From positions 190,195,725 to 190,259,724 of the forward strand of contig NC_080671.1 in NCBI RefSeq assembly GCF_030247195.1: DNA of 64,000 nt, read 5' to 3'. Both the position numbers and the translations under genes were made by a program. Below, piece by piece: positions 11,746 through 23,798 of the stretch. The notes below the pieces were generated by a model that saw only the letters and a list, made by a program, of their open reading frames with translations, was not told the DNA's origin and ran no database searches. The first letter of the stretch is position 1, and the number at the start of each line of letters is the position of its first letter. The DNA is from Topomyia yanbarensis (taxonomy: Eukaryota > Arthropoda > Insecta > Diptera > Culicidae).

Positions 11746-12357
11746 TTTATTTAACCGTGATTTTTTAATAAATAGTGACCATCGCTTCACAACGTAGTCT
11801 ATTTTTCATGGCTTGCGGTGACCACGATCTCTCGAATTGCTGAACTGAAAATTATGGAATAGAAAACAATTTTTAGTATTCTTTACAGATTTAACTCGCC
11901 GCGCAGATGGAATTAGACCCGCTGGTGCCCTAAGACGATTTGGGTAGATTTTCAGAGCACTGTGCACCCAGTGCATTAACGCAAGTGACGGAAAGTTATC
12001 GAAAAGATTCGTGAAAATGAAAATTCCAGTAATGATGATGATTTTCCCAAACGGTTCGTTTTCGAGAGGTTTTTATTTGTTCTTTGGCATTAGGATTAGC
12101 GATAATTCAAATCAAGGATACTACTGGGAAGTCACCTTTAGAAAAAGTCGATGTCGAAGTAAAATTTGGAACTAAGCACGCGTGCACTTCAGAGATAGTG
12201 TGATATCAGGAGCTGCTATTTGATTTCAACGCTTTTTTGTGAAAAGTGCGATACTTACAAATATAAACATAAGGCTTTTTCATACATGCGAATGAGGGCT
12301 TTGAAACGCAACAAATTAACCTAAAAATTTTGATTGTACTATATTTCTTAAACTACA
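11746..12357. other. unassigned sequence
   Basis: No gene, RNA or repeat boundary can be supported. A slightly GC-richer patch near 11895-12000 has no usable frame. Confidence 0.35.
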
Positions 12358-12850
12358 GCAAAAAATGCAACGGGCGAAACTGTATTTTTGTAATTTAAAG
12401 TTTCGCCCTCCACGCTCCATGCAAACAAACAGGGCGATACTTTTTTTGCTAGCAGTTTAGAGGCGAAACTGTTATTTTCGTATTTTTTTAGGATTATCAA
12501 GCTGATACCAGCTGTAAATAGTAACAATGATTGCTATTGAAAAACACGGACAAAATCGGTGGTGTAGAACGGTAGTTATTGTAAAAAAACGTAAGGGCGA
12601 TACTTCAATGCTGGGACCGAAAAAGTAAACAATCGCCAAAGGGGCGATACTATCATTTTTTCAATTTCAATAGCAAAAAAAAATATTAATTTAATAATTT
12701 CAAATACTTTATGAAGTTTTGGGTTTCGATCATTGAATCATGCAATCTAGGATGTAAAAAACACAATAGTTCTTAAATAGGAAATAAAACCAAGTCTGGA
12801 AATATTCACTGTTGATTTTATGCGAATGGTGTCACTGATAGTATCGCCGT
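12358..12850. repeat. cluster of GGGCGAWACT motifs on both strands
   Basis: The motif occurs about seven times in under 500 bases: near 12372, 12400 (inverted), 12431, 12465, 12595, 12640 and 12836 (inverted). The pair at 12400 and 12431 can form a hairpin around the CTCCATGCAAACAAAC spacer. Repeated short motifs on both strands resemble subterminal repeats of a DNA transposon, but I cannot define ends. Confidence 0.45.
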
Positions 12851-12859
12851 TTACTAGAA

Positions 12860-13719
12860 AAAGCGTTGATTTCTTAGTTCTCAGTCCCGTTGGAAATTTG
12901 AGTAAAGTATAATCTTCAAATCGATTCAAAAAAAATTCGATTTTTTTGGCTCAGTATAATATATAACCCCTTTAGGAAAATTCAGTTTTCCCACCACAGT
13001 GCATTGATTGAAGAATTTAGATATTTTATTAACAGAGCATTAGCAATAATTCGTTTGTATGTCTATTTTATGGGCCATTTTTTCGCTTTCCCATTGATTT
13101 GGTTTGAGATTTCTAGCACTGATGCTGATTTGAGTGATTCTCTGAGTCCTTCCACTATCCCATGTAGTATGTGTTATCAAAAACATCGCGAAGCATCAAG
13201 TTCTAAATGTTCTCAAACGATATAATATCAGAAGAGAGTGATAAGAGTTATAAGAAATGTCTCATCACACTGTTAGGTGGATTAAAAGCGTTTTTTAAAT
13301 TGTACCTTCATTTTTTTTTGGTTGACAACGTTAAATTATCGCATCACATGAGTCTCCACTATGCAGTAATTCACCTCTGATGCAGAGCTACTAACCCTTA
13401 TTTCTCCGTGGTTGTAGCTGTGGTATGAGCGACTTTGGGTAACAAACCTCGGTGGGATTTTTCGTCGTATGCTGACAGGAGAAGGGGAGATCTACAAGCG
13501 TCAATGCTTCATGCTAGGAGCGGCCCGAAATAGCGTCGGTCTCGCAACTGGTGGCTGAAGGAGAAATACGGTGCTTCGTCAGTTATATCCAGGATCAAAG
13601 CCTCATTGTCCGGATACACCCAAAACATTTCCCCAATGCAAACAATCCATTATATCCTTTTGTTTGTATTTTGAATTAGAGTCATGCCTTCTTTGCATTA
13701 TAAACCAAATTTAGTTACT
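12860..13719. other. unassigned sequence upstream of a decayed LINE
   Basis: It may include the lost endonuclease part of the LINE that follows, but no motif can be identified. A GC-richer patch near 13420-13610 has no clear frame. Confidence 0.3.
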
Positions 13720-16075
13720 GCATTATATAAACACAACTGGCATAAAGAAACAAATTGGAATAGAATACGCACATATTTGCAAGAGTTGTCAAGGAGGTGT
13801 TAGATGTAACTCTCTGCTATGACCGTATAACGCATGAGTCATCTAACTGACGCGTACCAAACGAGCTCGAACCGTCGTTATCTGTTCAAAAGTACTTCGT
13901 CTTTGATCATTTAAACGTCTCTCTAAATATCGTCACACATCGTAATCTCCAATCTACGAACTGTGACCTCTACGACGATGGCTTGGTGACTAGGTTTCAT
14001 GGGTATCTTCCGACAATTGAATCGCCAACTTGGACGAGATCGCTGCATGTCTACTACCTCCCTGTTACACAATGTTGTTTACAACATTGAAAAAGCTTTT
14101 TCACAAAAGCAATCAAGTTTAATAGTGTTTCTCGATATTAAAGGTGCTTTTGACAACGTGTCTTTCGAATCCATTTTGGAAGCAGCACGAATTCATGGAG
14201 TACCTTCATATATCACGAACTGGATACACGCAATGCTTAGCAATCGACATCTGTCCTCATCGTTAAAATAAGTAGAGATAAGGAAACTTAGTGTCTGCGG
14301 ATGTCCTCAAGGTGGTGTGCTGTCACCACTTCTATAGAACCTTATCGCCAATGACTTGTTGAGGAAACTTAATGAGCTTGTGTTTCCGACGTATGGTTTC
14401 GCCGATGATTATCACGTAATGATCACCGGTATTTGCATTAACACGCTTTTTGCTTTGATGCAGCAAACCTTATGCATTGTTGAGCAATGGTGTTTTCATG
14501 TTGGACAGTTAATCCAAATAAAACATCAATTGTGCTTTTCACGCAACAAATAATTACAGCAGGAGCTCGTTCGTTGCAGTCTTTGACTCTGAAATTACTG
14601 TTGCAGATCACGTTAAGTACGTTGGGGTGATTCTTGACTCAAAACTAAATTGGACAGCTCACTTCGATTTCAGAATCAAGAAAGCTTGCATGGCCTTCCT
14701 CCAATGTAGAAGAGCCTTCGGTAAATCTTGGGGTCTCAGCCCCAAGTACATTCAGTGGATCTACACAACAGATGTTAGAACAATATTGGCATACAGGTGA
14801 CTTGTGTAGTGGCAGAAGGGAGCAGTCATGAAAATCCAATCAAACAATCCAATCAAAGTTAAACCATCTTCAGGGGATGTTCTTGAAGGTGATGCCTAAT
14901 GCGTTCTCGACAATACTTACTTTTGTTTTAAAGGCACTCTTGAACATAAAACCACTATATGTGTTTCTGAAGCAAGTACTTTCTTGCGCATACTGTCTTA
15001 AGGCTACTGGGCGCTAGAACAGTAGATAGATCGTGTAACTAGCCACACAAGACTGTGTCCCCAAATGGCCGTCTGACTAGATAGAACAACTTGAAGAATA
15101 TCTTGTTTGTTACACAGTTATTAGTTGGAGAGCCGCGTCGGTGCTTGTGTCTATTGTCGTGAAACAAGATTAAACCAATATTTTTCGCTTGATAGATACT
15201 GTACTGTACTGCCCATATATGCATAAGAGTCCCATATTGAAAAACAGCAAGCCGAGAAAAACGGTTTCAAGATTTACATTTTTCATTGAGCCTTATGGAT
15301 GGGACAACCATGTTTTGGTATTTTTTTCGATATTTTCTGAACAAACCTGGTAATCTTATTTGTGCATTATGATTCAGTGGTGATACAGAATACAATCCAA
15401 CAGATATCTCATTTTCGACAAAAAGCCATATGGGACTCTTATGCTTGTATGGGCAGTGTATTCCAAGCAAAAATCTGTGTGATTCAGTGTGGCGTACAAT
15501 CAGCACTTCAACTGTGAATTTGCGGTAGAAGAATAAATTTCTGTTCTGACAGTCAGGCTATCCTGAAAGGGCAGCAGACTCGAGATCGCATTTAGTAATC
15601 TCGTGTCGACGTCAAATCAAATAACGTAGCATTTCAAATGCTATCTAACTTCTATGGGTCTTTCCGGTATTACTGGAAATTAATGGACAGATGAAATGGC
15701 TGGAGCTAGCGCTGCGACTGACTTCGTTGGTCCAGAATCAGTTCTACCACTGTCGATAAGTTGAATAAAGTACAAGATTCGCTATTGGACTACATCCGAA
15801 CATGCCAACCATTGCCAACTTGGGTTCATACAATAACTTTTCAGCCGGATGTGAGTCCAAAAATGGCAAGGAAGTTGCTACAGTTTTCCAAGCACGACTG
15901 CAGTATTCTAGTCAGGGCACTGACTAGACATTGCCAACTCAATTAGCACAAGGCTACTATTCAGCGTGCAGAGTGTTACTCGTGTGATCCTTGTGAATCC
16001 GATTACGGAATTTCATATCACTTGATGTGTAACTGCCCAGCAGTTATGTAAATGCGTATCTTGATTTTTGGTTGT
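13720..16075 (+). pseudogene. decayed I/R1/LOA-type LINE: reverse transcriptase plus RNase H
   Basis: Broken by many stops and shifts but readable in pieces. RT motif A is LDIKGAFDNVS (near 14131), motif B CPQGGVLSPLL (near 14300) and motif C YGFADDY (near 14391), followed by KYVGVILDSKLNW (near 14617). RNase H is shown by CSDSQAILKG (near 15543) and TDEMAGASAA (near 15690). A terminal C-rich motif (CYSCDPCESDYG...H...C) lies at about 15970-16040. RT followed by RNase H and a CCHC-like end is the arrangement of I-superfamily LINEs, which copy themselves by target-primed reverse transcription. The endonuclease is not recognisable. A MITE sits between RT and RNase H. It is certainly inactive. 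Confidence 0.8.
15209..15456. mobile_element. MITE with 29-bp TIRs and 4-bp target duplication, copy 1
   Basis: The TIRs begin CTGCCCAT and contain GCATAAGAGTCCCATAT. Only a few positions differ between 15209-15237 and the inverse of 15428-15456. TGTA flanks both ends (15205-15208 and 15457-15460). A second copy at 23799-23875 has a different duplicated tetranucleotide. There is no coding capacity. It sits inside the decayed LINE and is therefore younger than it. Confidence 0.75.
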
Positions 16076-16999
16076 CTATACATAGATTAACCTATGTAAA
16101 GAGAGGATATGGTATTGTTCCTAACCCAGTACGGTAACGAGCTATAGTCTAAGCCGTATTTGAATGACAATATATCTTTGGGGTGTTTTCGTTCTGTAAT
16201 CTCAATAACCCCTAGGGGGTGTCGATATATCCGCTAATCGAGAAGTGTCTTTTATTCCCTTGGGAGCGAATAATACTTCCATATTGTCTATGTTCTCTGT
16301 GTTGTTATTTTCCATATCTCTAATCTTACCACTTTCCATCAGGAAATGATGAAAAGACATATCACGGCAAGGAACAAATCTCAACATGGGGAACGTGCCA
16401 TTTGAGCCAGTCGGTCCTGATTCTAGCAGTTTCTTTTTTTCACTCTCCTTATGACGTCCCTGAGGATGTTAGAAAGTAAAACATGTCTAAGTTTTCCAAC
16501 GGTCAATAGACAAGAGTACTTGAAAGAATGCCTCTAAACGCGTAATAATCAAAAATGAGTGAGAAAGTTCCTTTAACAGCTGAAAGCTGTTCGATATCAA
16601 AAGAATTTCGAGCTTCTTAGAGTCAATAAGTATCAAATTGTACGAAATAATCTTCCTTGTGTAGGACAGATAATGTCGCTTTATATTATATCTAGAGAAA
16701 CATCCATTGTTTTATTTGGGAGCAGGAAAAAGCCTGCTGGAGATGAAATTATTTGAAGTCGTCGGTGTTGTGAGAACAGACACGCTTTGACAAAAGTCTT
16801 CAAAAATAATTTGAGCATTTTTACCCAGTGTGTGAAATCAAGTAAAAATAGATCGAAGGACTGTGAACAGGAGGATGATGGGGTTAGCCACCAAACACTA
16901 CCACTGAGTGACAGTTATTTGAATTGATAATCTGAGAGTTTTCAATACCTATTTCAATAGCCATGTGCAGTAACAGTTCTGTATCAAGAGCTATACTGT
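16076..16999. other. unassigned sequence
   Basis: No supported gene. Short frames only. Confidence 0.35.
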
Positions 17000-17090
17000 A
17001 TCATAGAGTAATCCGTTAGTTCCGGAGCCATTAAGGATGTTGGGTTCGAATCCAATCGAGTAGAGCGGAAAATTTTGTCATGGATTTTAA
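17000..17090 (+). repeat. possible tRNA-derived SINE fragment
   Basis: GGTTCGAATCC at 17042-17052 is a perfect match to the RNA polymerase III B box. It is followed by AATCGAGTAGAGCGGAAAATT, similar in layout to the SINE at 33568. No convincing A box lies at the right distance, and no tRNA cloverleaf can be folded. Confidence 0.3.
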
Positions 17091-17099
17091 TTTCTGTTA

Positions 17100-19130
17100 T
17101 TCCACTTGTACATTTTTCAATCAGTTTCCCTGTTGCCCACTGCCTTAGTAATTTAAGCTTCTTTGCGGATATCGACCATAATCGGCGATTATTTTGTGTG
17201 ATACGTGCAATGTAATCCCAATTGATTGACCTACAAGCTGGTGAAAATATGAAACATCCACTGGCAAAAAATTACACTGCTAATAAACTCTTTCACTTAA
17301 CGAGAACCAAAAACTGGATTAGGCATATTATCAGGACCTCTTCATGTGACGACGCCACCTATCACCCCATTATTACTGCTGATGTTTGCCTGTTCTGCCA
17401 TCGTTACCGAAGGAGCAGCCCCAGCGGGACCTTTTATTTTAAAGTACGACGGAGTGCTGATGATGGAAACTACTATCTACAGTATGGGTACTCACGTGAG
17501 GCCAGCGCACATTGCGGGATCCGCGCTAGGAGCAGGACGCTAGCGATGGCTGTCAGTAACGCGGCACCCGAGGCCACCTGCAGCCCCATGTCTCAATTCC
17601 CCCGCGTGCTAATTATTTTACGGCACCCTTCCCCTGGTGTTTGTGGTTCTGTTCTGTATTTATACTCTGTCGATAATTTTTGTTTCGTTTATGAACTGCT
17701 GCTACCTTCCCCGTAGTATTTTTGTACACGCAGCCCGATGTCACGCTGGTCCGTTACTCGCGTTCTCTCTTTCTGTTGTGCTGCTTCTAGTACTCTGCTT
17801 TGGTCAACAAGTGTTTAGTTTCATGTGTGTGTGTTGGATTGTGTCAGTGGGGGGAAGAAAATTCATACGATTTATTCAATTTTCACATTCGAAGAAATGG
17901 AATTGTACCGGAACATGCAAAAGAACGGAGAAAAAAACAAGAGAAGTGTTATTAAATTCTAGTTTTACCTTCGACATGTGTCACCGCTGTGACATATTGG
18001 TTTGGTATTATATTGGCTTTTTGAGAGAAACGATGAGATTATCTACGTGTATAATTGACGCTGCACTGGTTACGATATAGAAATGGAAGATCGCTTATTA
18101 TTCGAAAAGCAATATAGGTAACGAGAATTTTTCTAATATTTCAAAGATTTCAATTGCGAAGACTCCTCCTACTCAACGCCTCCAGCTGTCGAACGAAACC
18201 CTTATGATGGTGCTGTGGATGCAATTCTTCTTCACAACATTCTTCCTTTACTTCACTTTCGGTGGGAACAAATTCATTCGTAGCATACAATTTATCCACA
18301 CTATCGGTTATTGCTTTATGACCTCGTAAGTTCTCTTATTTTGCACCGTTTCAGCATTTTTATACACTTTTCGCCTCAAGTCGTTAACTACTTCCTAGTC
18401 CACTATTACTGCAAGGTAGCGCAATTATTCGCTGCAATTTTCCTCGTAGTTCAAATCTCTAGTTTGCATTTGCACTCAATTATAGGGCAACGAAAGTCCT
18501 GGGACCTACAGCCCAAGACGAGCTGCGTTGTATGGCGCACGATACGGAAGTGGGCCTAGTTTGCCGTGGGTGCAAATGCTTTTCCCGGAACGTTGGTCCA
18601 CCTACTCCGGGAAGAATATTGCCGCTCATATTTTCACTACTGGGAATTTCAGACGCCCGAACAACAACCGGTGGCCGCTGGTGGTTACTTTCGACCGGCC
18701 CCATCGCACGTCACCTTCACCCAACACCGTGGCTGTGGCCACCCGCATTCTAGTCGGTTTACACCAACCACCCCGGGAGGCTCAGTGCAGTAATTTCGAC
18801 TTTTTCTTCACACTTTTCTTTCACTATTTCGTTTTTCCCTGAAGAACTTTTCTCCCTCCGCGAGAGAATAAATTCACTGTAATAGATTCCTTGCGCCAGG
18901 TTGTTTCACATAATTTATTATTATTGGATTTCATAATTCTCGATTCATTAATTTTCTCCTCTTCATTGTGGGATTGGTTTCACTTTTTCACTCTGCTCAG
19001 TTACTCCCAGTCCGTTTCTTCTGGGGTGGGTTGTTTCGGCAGCTGTATTGAATTCATTTCACTTCACGTTATCCTTTTATGGGTACAGGGTAAAGTTTTG
19101 ATCGTTCGTTGAAGTTTTTCTTTTTCATTT
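17100..19130. other. less repetitive stretch; possible host UTR or exon sequence
   Basis: Richer in G+C in patches than the flanks and not repeated elsewhere in the window. Two patches are coding-like. At 17301-17543 one frame has a hydrophobic, signal-like segment (PLLLLMFACSAIVTEGA) but starts without ATG, and an overlapping 164-codon frame competes with it. At 18486-18753 an open frame follows an acceptor-like CAATTATAG and reads RATKVLGPTAQDELRCMA. Neither resembles a family I know. An exon is possible; chance is at least as likely. Confidence 0.25.
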
Positions 19131-19842
19131 GAATGCATTGATTTGGACTATGCAAACTTTTCGCCCAACTGTTGGCTACGGTTATCGAGGCGTTCAGACT
19201 GAAAGTTTGAAACCATTTTTTATTGGGAAAGTAAATTTAACACTTTCTTATTTCCTGCTGGAGATCCTGGCGTGGTGGAATGGGGTGAAATTTTCATAGC
19301 AAAAAAATCACCGATCTAGAGCATAGAGCTGTCAGCGAAGGATGTCGTTATTTAATTACAGTGTTGGATTGACCGGAATTTATTGGTTGAACAAATGCTT
19401 TCAGAGGATAACTGACTTTAACTTTAATCAACGATGAATCACGGGTTGGTTACCATAACTGAAAACAAATTATTTAAAGTCAAATTTTCACAAATGAATG
19501 TTGGTAAGTTATCAAAAATGAAAAAAAAAAATTAATAAATGTTGATGCCGCAAAAATTTAAAATATTCACATAAAATAACAATTTTGAAACTCTGGAAGT
19601 TAGGAACCAACACGATGAATATATTTAGAAACTTCTAGAATAACATAAGTTGATACAGTTTTAGTGAACCTTTTCAAACTCAATGTATGTACTGTAGTTC
19701 TCTAGTCGTTGTACGAGTCTTCCATAAAACCCGGGATTTCAAATAATGAGATTTCAATGTGCTATGGAAGCTGGAAAATGACTGTATTATGAATTAGCTT
19801 CATAATATAACATCACACACCCGAGCTTTTATGGGACGTATT
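19131..19842. other. unassigned AT-rich sequence
   Basis: I see no gene or repeat structure here. Confidence 0.35.
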
Positions 19843-19906
19843 AAAAGGAGGTTAAAAATCTAGAAATCTCGAATAACGCTTAGTTTCTGGATTTTTTAAC
19901 CTCTTA
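19843..19906. repeat. short inverted repeat (hairpin)
   Basis: AGGAGGTTAAAAATCTAGAAA near 19847 pairs with TTTCTGGATTTTTTAACCTC near 19884 with a few mismatches. No terminator role applies in a eukaryote; it may be a MITE core. Confidence 0.5.
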
Positions 19907-19919
19907 ATCAGTGGTTTTC

Positions 19920-20110
19920 AACCGGGGGTGAATTAGACTATCCACAAAAGTGCTTCTCACGGAAAAAATACGCATTTTTGGGTGGCTTGATTCTCGATAC
20001 TGTGATTCTAGCTCAGACTAAACGAGTACTAGACGCAAATTCCTACGCGAATGGCCTCCCAACCCACAACATAGCACAAAAAGTGCTCAGATGTGAACGC
20101 GTGCATAAAG
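19920..20110 (+). pseudogene. LINE ORF1 C-terminal fragment, copy 1
   Basis: GGCTTGATTCTCGATACTGTG at 19982 and the next 50 bases match 21997-22055, reading LILDTVILAQTKRV here and LILDTAI.AQIKRT there. The second copy lies downstream of ORF1 zinc knuckles, which suggests both derive from the 3' part of the same ORF1. Stops and shifts show it is dead. Confidence 0.4.
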
Positions 20111-21420
20111 AATTCCTGTAGGTCAGAACGTCAGATATGTGACGGAAACTTAGGAATTTGATGATAACAAAAAGGGCACTTATTGTCGCCGATTCGTCGA
20201 CGAGTTATCTAGACAAACATCGATGAGCACTCTTTAGAGCACTTATGCGTAATTAGAACAGTAGGGAAAACCGATGTAAGTTGAAACAGAGAAGTTGAAA
20301 TAGTGTTCATTACTAGTGAAAGCAAACCGTAAGGGGAAAATAGTTTTGCCAGATCCCTTCTGAAATGATTTTGCTAGTTATGGGCATTGTTTCAAACTTC
20401 CTCTGTTTTTATTCACGTTGGCTTCCAATACCAACGAAAGAGTGGAGTACACCAAGAGCTAAATAACTGATTTTGCCAAGGAAGTCTCTTGTATGCAACA
20501 ATAATATCCTGGCATTAAACAGATTCAAATTCATATGTTACTGCTTTAATTGTCGCAAGGTTTTACTTTATCGTAAAATTTAAGACTAAAAGAAACGAAA
20601 GCAATTAAATTGAAAGGTATTCTAAAGCGAATCAGTTATAAATTTAGAACGAAAAACTAGGACCAGGCAGGCTCATATAGACATGATCGAAAGGAAATGT
20701 GATGAATCTTTTGCCTTCAGCTGGTCGGAGTTTAAACCGCCAGCACTCGCGTGAATGGTTTTCCAAATGAGCAGCCGCTGATGCTCGCAGGAGCGTTCGC
20801 TAGCGTCTCTGAAGCTTTTGTACTAAATACATTACACGAATCTGACTGAAAAGGGGCTTGTCGAAACTATTCAACAAATTTCTTTAGGATAACATTCTCC
20901 CTCATGATGGAAGGCAAATGAGCCATATCAAAACCAGGAACAGCAGCCTTCGATCACAACTTGCATCAGCTGATTGAATGCTGTCGAGTTAAATATGGCA
21001 ATTGTATTACATTCCCCATTCTTGACTCTTGGCCCGCGCAATAATGAATTCCCCTGACAATTATTCGCTTCAAGGTGAAATGGATGTCAAAATAAAATCG
21101 ATGAAACTATACGCATGCTCCTAAACCGGGCCATTCGTGATCTTTTTCCGGACCAAAGACAATACTTTTGAAGATTGCTCGAGTTCTGACGGATCGATAT
21201 TCGGTCTTGTTAGAAATATCGAAAATTCGCTCTGATAAGTTTCGAGAGGGCGGGGGTATAAATAGTTCGAAGCAGGCAAATGATATTGCTGGCTACGGGC
21301 CTCCTCCGTAGGAGAACGGAGTATATGTACCAGCCAATCAGGTCGAAATAGATGGAGTCATTTCTGATTCGAGCTTGAATTTCGCGTATCTGCTGAAATA
21401 TGGGTTGGCAGTTTTAAAGG
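20111..21420. other. unassigned sequence between LINE fragments
   Basis: No domain, RNA gene or TIR can be supported. It may include diverged LINE sequence, since fragments of one ORF1 lie on both sides. Confidence 0.3.
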
Positions 21421-22060
21421 CAGTTTGCTCATGCTTCTGCCAGAGAAAATATTGGACTGCTCTACCTATCTTCTCTTTGACAAGATTCGTCTACCTGTAC
21501 GCTTTTTTGTGACACAAAGTCACTGTAGCAATAACGTTCGTTGTTGGGAATGCGGTGGGAATCATATGGAATGGATGTTGAAGAATGTCTCTATTGTGGG
21601 GGAAGTCCACATGATTTCTCGACATGTCTCTCGTACAAACAGTGCGAGGAGAAACTTATGCGTTCCCTTCAGGGCCGTTCTAAGCGATCTTTTACAGAAA
21701 CGCTAAGCCGAGTCACGCCACCGGCGACTACGAATATCTATAACAACTTGTCTACTGACGAGTGAAGCTCTGATGACCCGCAGGACAGAACAACTTCTGC
21801 ATACCAGCAATAGACAATAGACATTAGACATTTTGTCTTCTCAACTTCTTTATAAAGGGCAGAAGGTGTCTCATTAAGGTCCTCCAAGACAAATCCAGGA
21901 AGTACTGGTGCAAAACTGAAACAAGCAGCCCCTGGTCTCAGAAATTTGACTTTCACACATAAGCTTTCTCCGAAGGAAGAGTACGTGTTCTTAACTGACT
22001 TGATTCTCGATACTGCGATTTAAGCTCAGATTAAACGCACACCAGGAGCGAATGCTGGTA
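21421..22060 (+). pseudogene. LINE ORF1 (Gag-like) remnant with two zinc knuckles
   Basis: The first knuckle reads RCWECGGNH near 21540. The second, one frame over, reads CLYCGGSPHDFSTC (near 21574) and is followed by YKQCEEKLMRSLQ and then RSKRSFTETLS. Such paired knuckles and a following basic FTE/FAE segment are seen in ORF1 proteins of I/R1/LOA-type LINEs, which bind the element RNA. The frame stops at 21763, and about 60 codons of low-quality sequence lead to the LILDTAI fragment. A frameshift between the knuckles and several stops make it a pseudogene. It may belong to the same family as the RT remnant at 13.7-16.1 kb; I cannot prove that. Confidence 0.6.
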
Positions 22061-22500
22061 AATGAATAAAAGTTGATTTAACTAGAATATCAATGCGATT
22101 TTGAATGAAAGGTCGTATTCGAATAAGGGTTTTTAGTAAACGGGATTACAAATCAATTTCAGCAGACTATTATAACGATTTTGACTCGTTGTAGACATCT
22201 TTACGAGTCTTTTTCTACATTGTTATACGATTGATGGTTTGCTGGGATATGAGATGATGGGCTATTTGTCTGCTTGGGCTGTGTATCGAAATCTCCAGTG
22301 CAGCTACAGCTTCAATTAATGGGGTAAACTGTTGCTGAGGTTTTGAAATTAAAATATCTCGGGACCTGAGACTCCGGGTATAGTTCGACTCTCAAGGTCC
22401 TGGTAATGTAGGTATCTGAAACAGAAATGCCGCCGTCATCGTCCTTATTGCTCCACTTTTGGAATATTCGGTGAAATACAAAGAAACCCAAAGTGAATGA
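22061..22500. other. unassigned sequence left of the DD37E element
   Basis: A fragment near 22345 reads LKLKYLG, a phrase found downstream of the FADD motif in LINE reverse transcriptases, but too little is left for a call. Confidence 0.3.
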
Positions 22501-22659
22501 TCACCGGGTGTTCAATAAAAATTGAGAATGATTTCAATACCTTTCTGTAATTAAAGTAAAGAGCGTAAAATTTTTTCTCTCCAAGAGAATTGCTCTCTGG
22601 ACTGCCTAGAAATGGGTGGCATGATTCTTTTCGCTCGGGTGCTGTCAGTTCAATCGAAG

Positions 22660-23553
22660 ATGGCGTCAAAACAGCAAGCACTCCTCGAGCGTGTTGTACG
22701 GTTTTGCTAAACGCATGGTCATCGTGGAAAAAAGTTTACGGTAGATTACTTGCGAGACGAAAACGTGCCCGTGAGTACAGTTTACCGGATCCTGACATCC
22801 CTGAGCATGGAGCAGTAGGCCGGCAGCGGCCGTCCGGCGAAGATAATGACGACGAAGAAGAAGAAGGAAGGGGGTGGGCGTAACGTAGTTGGTAAATCGA
22901 TTGCATTGCATGAAGCGCACCTGGGTTTCAGTCCCGACCCCGCACATAAGGTTAGAAATTTTTCTAACCCGAAGAGACGAATGACCTTAGATTAAAATCT
23001 CTATAATCGAAATAAAAAAAGAAGAAGGAAGCGATGAAAAGGCTGTTCGATAACAAGGACGGAGCGAGTGTGCGTGACGCCGGCCGAATGTATCACTGCT
23101 CCCATACATTGATTCACCGAGCCCTCAAGATGGAGGACATTATCTGTCGGAAGAAGACTCGGTCCCCGAGTACACAGAAGGAGTGTCTTGAGAAAATTCT
23201 TCTACCGTTCTTAAAGGAGCATCATGCGGACGGGAAGTACTTCTTCATGCCGGACAAGGCGTCTTCCCATTATGCCAAGAAGACGCTGGAGTATCTTAAG
23301 CAGAAATAGATACCGTACGTGCCGAAAAAACGAAACTCGACTAACTTGCTCCAGTGCTGTCCCATTGAAGATTTGTTCGGCTCCCTCAGTGCACTAAAAT
23401 AATTGGCGGGCCAAGGATACGAAGCAGTTGACCACCAGGATCCGGAATTGTATCCGGAAGATGGATGTCAGTGCCGTCCAGCGCTGTTGTGAGAGCATCG
23501 CGACTAAGTTGCGTCGTACGGCTGTCCAGGGCCCCTTCTCCAATATTCATTGA
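22660..23553 (+). pseudogene. DD37E transposase, broken
   Basis: Starts MASKQQALLERVVRFC and shows an N-terminal helix-turn-helix (VPVSTVYRILTSL), then a second one after the SINE (GASVRDAGRMYHCSHTLIHR). The second catalytic Asp is in FFMPDKASSHYAKKTLEYL (near 23250) and the Glu in CCPIEDLFGSL. I count 37 residues between them, the DD37E signature. The segment that should carry the first Asp is missing: RKKTRSPSTQKE joins directly to CLEKILLPFLKEHH. There are in-frame stops after VVRFC, after SMEQ and after LKQK, frame changes, and a SINE insertion. The natural end is probably the TGA at 23551. It cannot make active transposase. Confidence 0.8.
22871..23018 (+). mobile_element. Feilai-type tRNA-derived SINE inserted in the transposase gene
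   Basis: Begins GTGGGCGTAACGTAGTTGG, an A-box-like start, with a B-box-like GGGTTTCAGTCCC near 22923, then GACCCCGCACATA, and ends in an A-rich tail (AATAAAAAA). A 13-bp direct repeat AAGAAGAAGGAAG flanks it (22858-22870 and 23019-23031). Joining the two copies restores an unbroken transposase frame at this point. A related SINE lies inverted at 30218-30381. The name Feilai rests on recalled similarity. Confidence 0.85.
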
Positions 23554-23798
23554 CGTTTTTTTGAAGAATAAACTTTGTTTTTAATAAAAAATACTGAATT
23601 CGATTTTTTTTTGTTTTTTAACTACATGACTGAAAACTTCTCATTTTTTATTAAACACCCGTTACTGTTTGCACTAGAATCAATCAGCAAGATGATATTT
23701 GAATAATTAGTACAAAGAATCTAGAAAAACACTAGTTTTTAACGACAGTGTTTCCAAATATGCAACTAATTAATTTTAAACACATATCAATTACTACA

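Larger units (their letters stand above)
22503..23662 (+). mobile_element. DD37E-type Tc1/mariner element with a nested SINE
   Basis: Left end CGGGTGTTCAATAAAAATTG (from 22506) and the inverse of the right end (23632-23661, CGGGTGTTTAATAAAAAATG) form TIRs of about 30 bp with few mismatches. Between them lies a broken transposase (22660-23553) interrupted by a SINE (22871-23018). The TA target duplication is not intact on the left. Without the SINE the element is about 1.0 kb, shorter than autonomous members because of an internal deletion. Confidence 0.8.

Noticed and set aside
17042..17052. tRNA gene suggested by a perfect B box
   Set aside because: No acceptor stem or A box can be folded around it; a SINE fragment is more likely.
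17222..17716. 164-codon plus-strand frame
   Set aside because: Starts without ATG, overlaps the signal-like frame at 17346, and matches no family; kept only as a remark.
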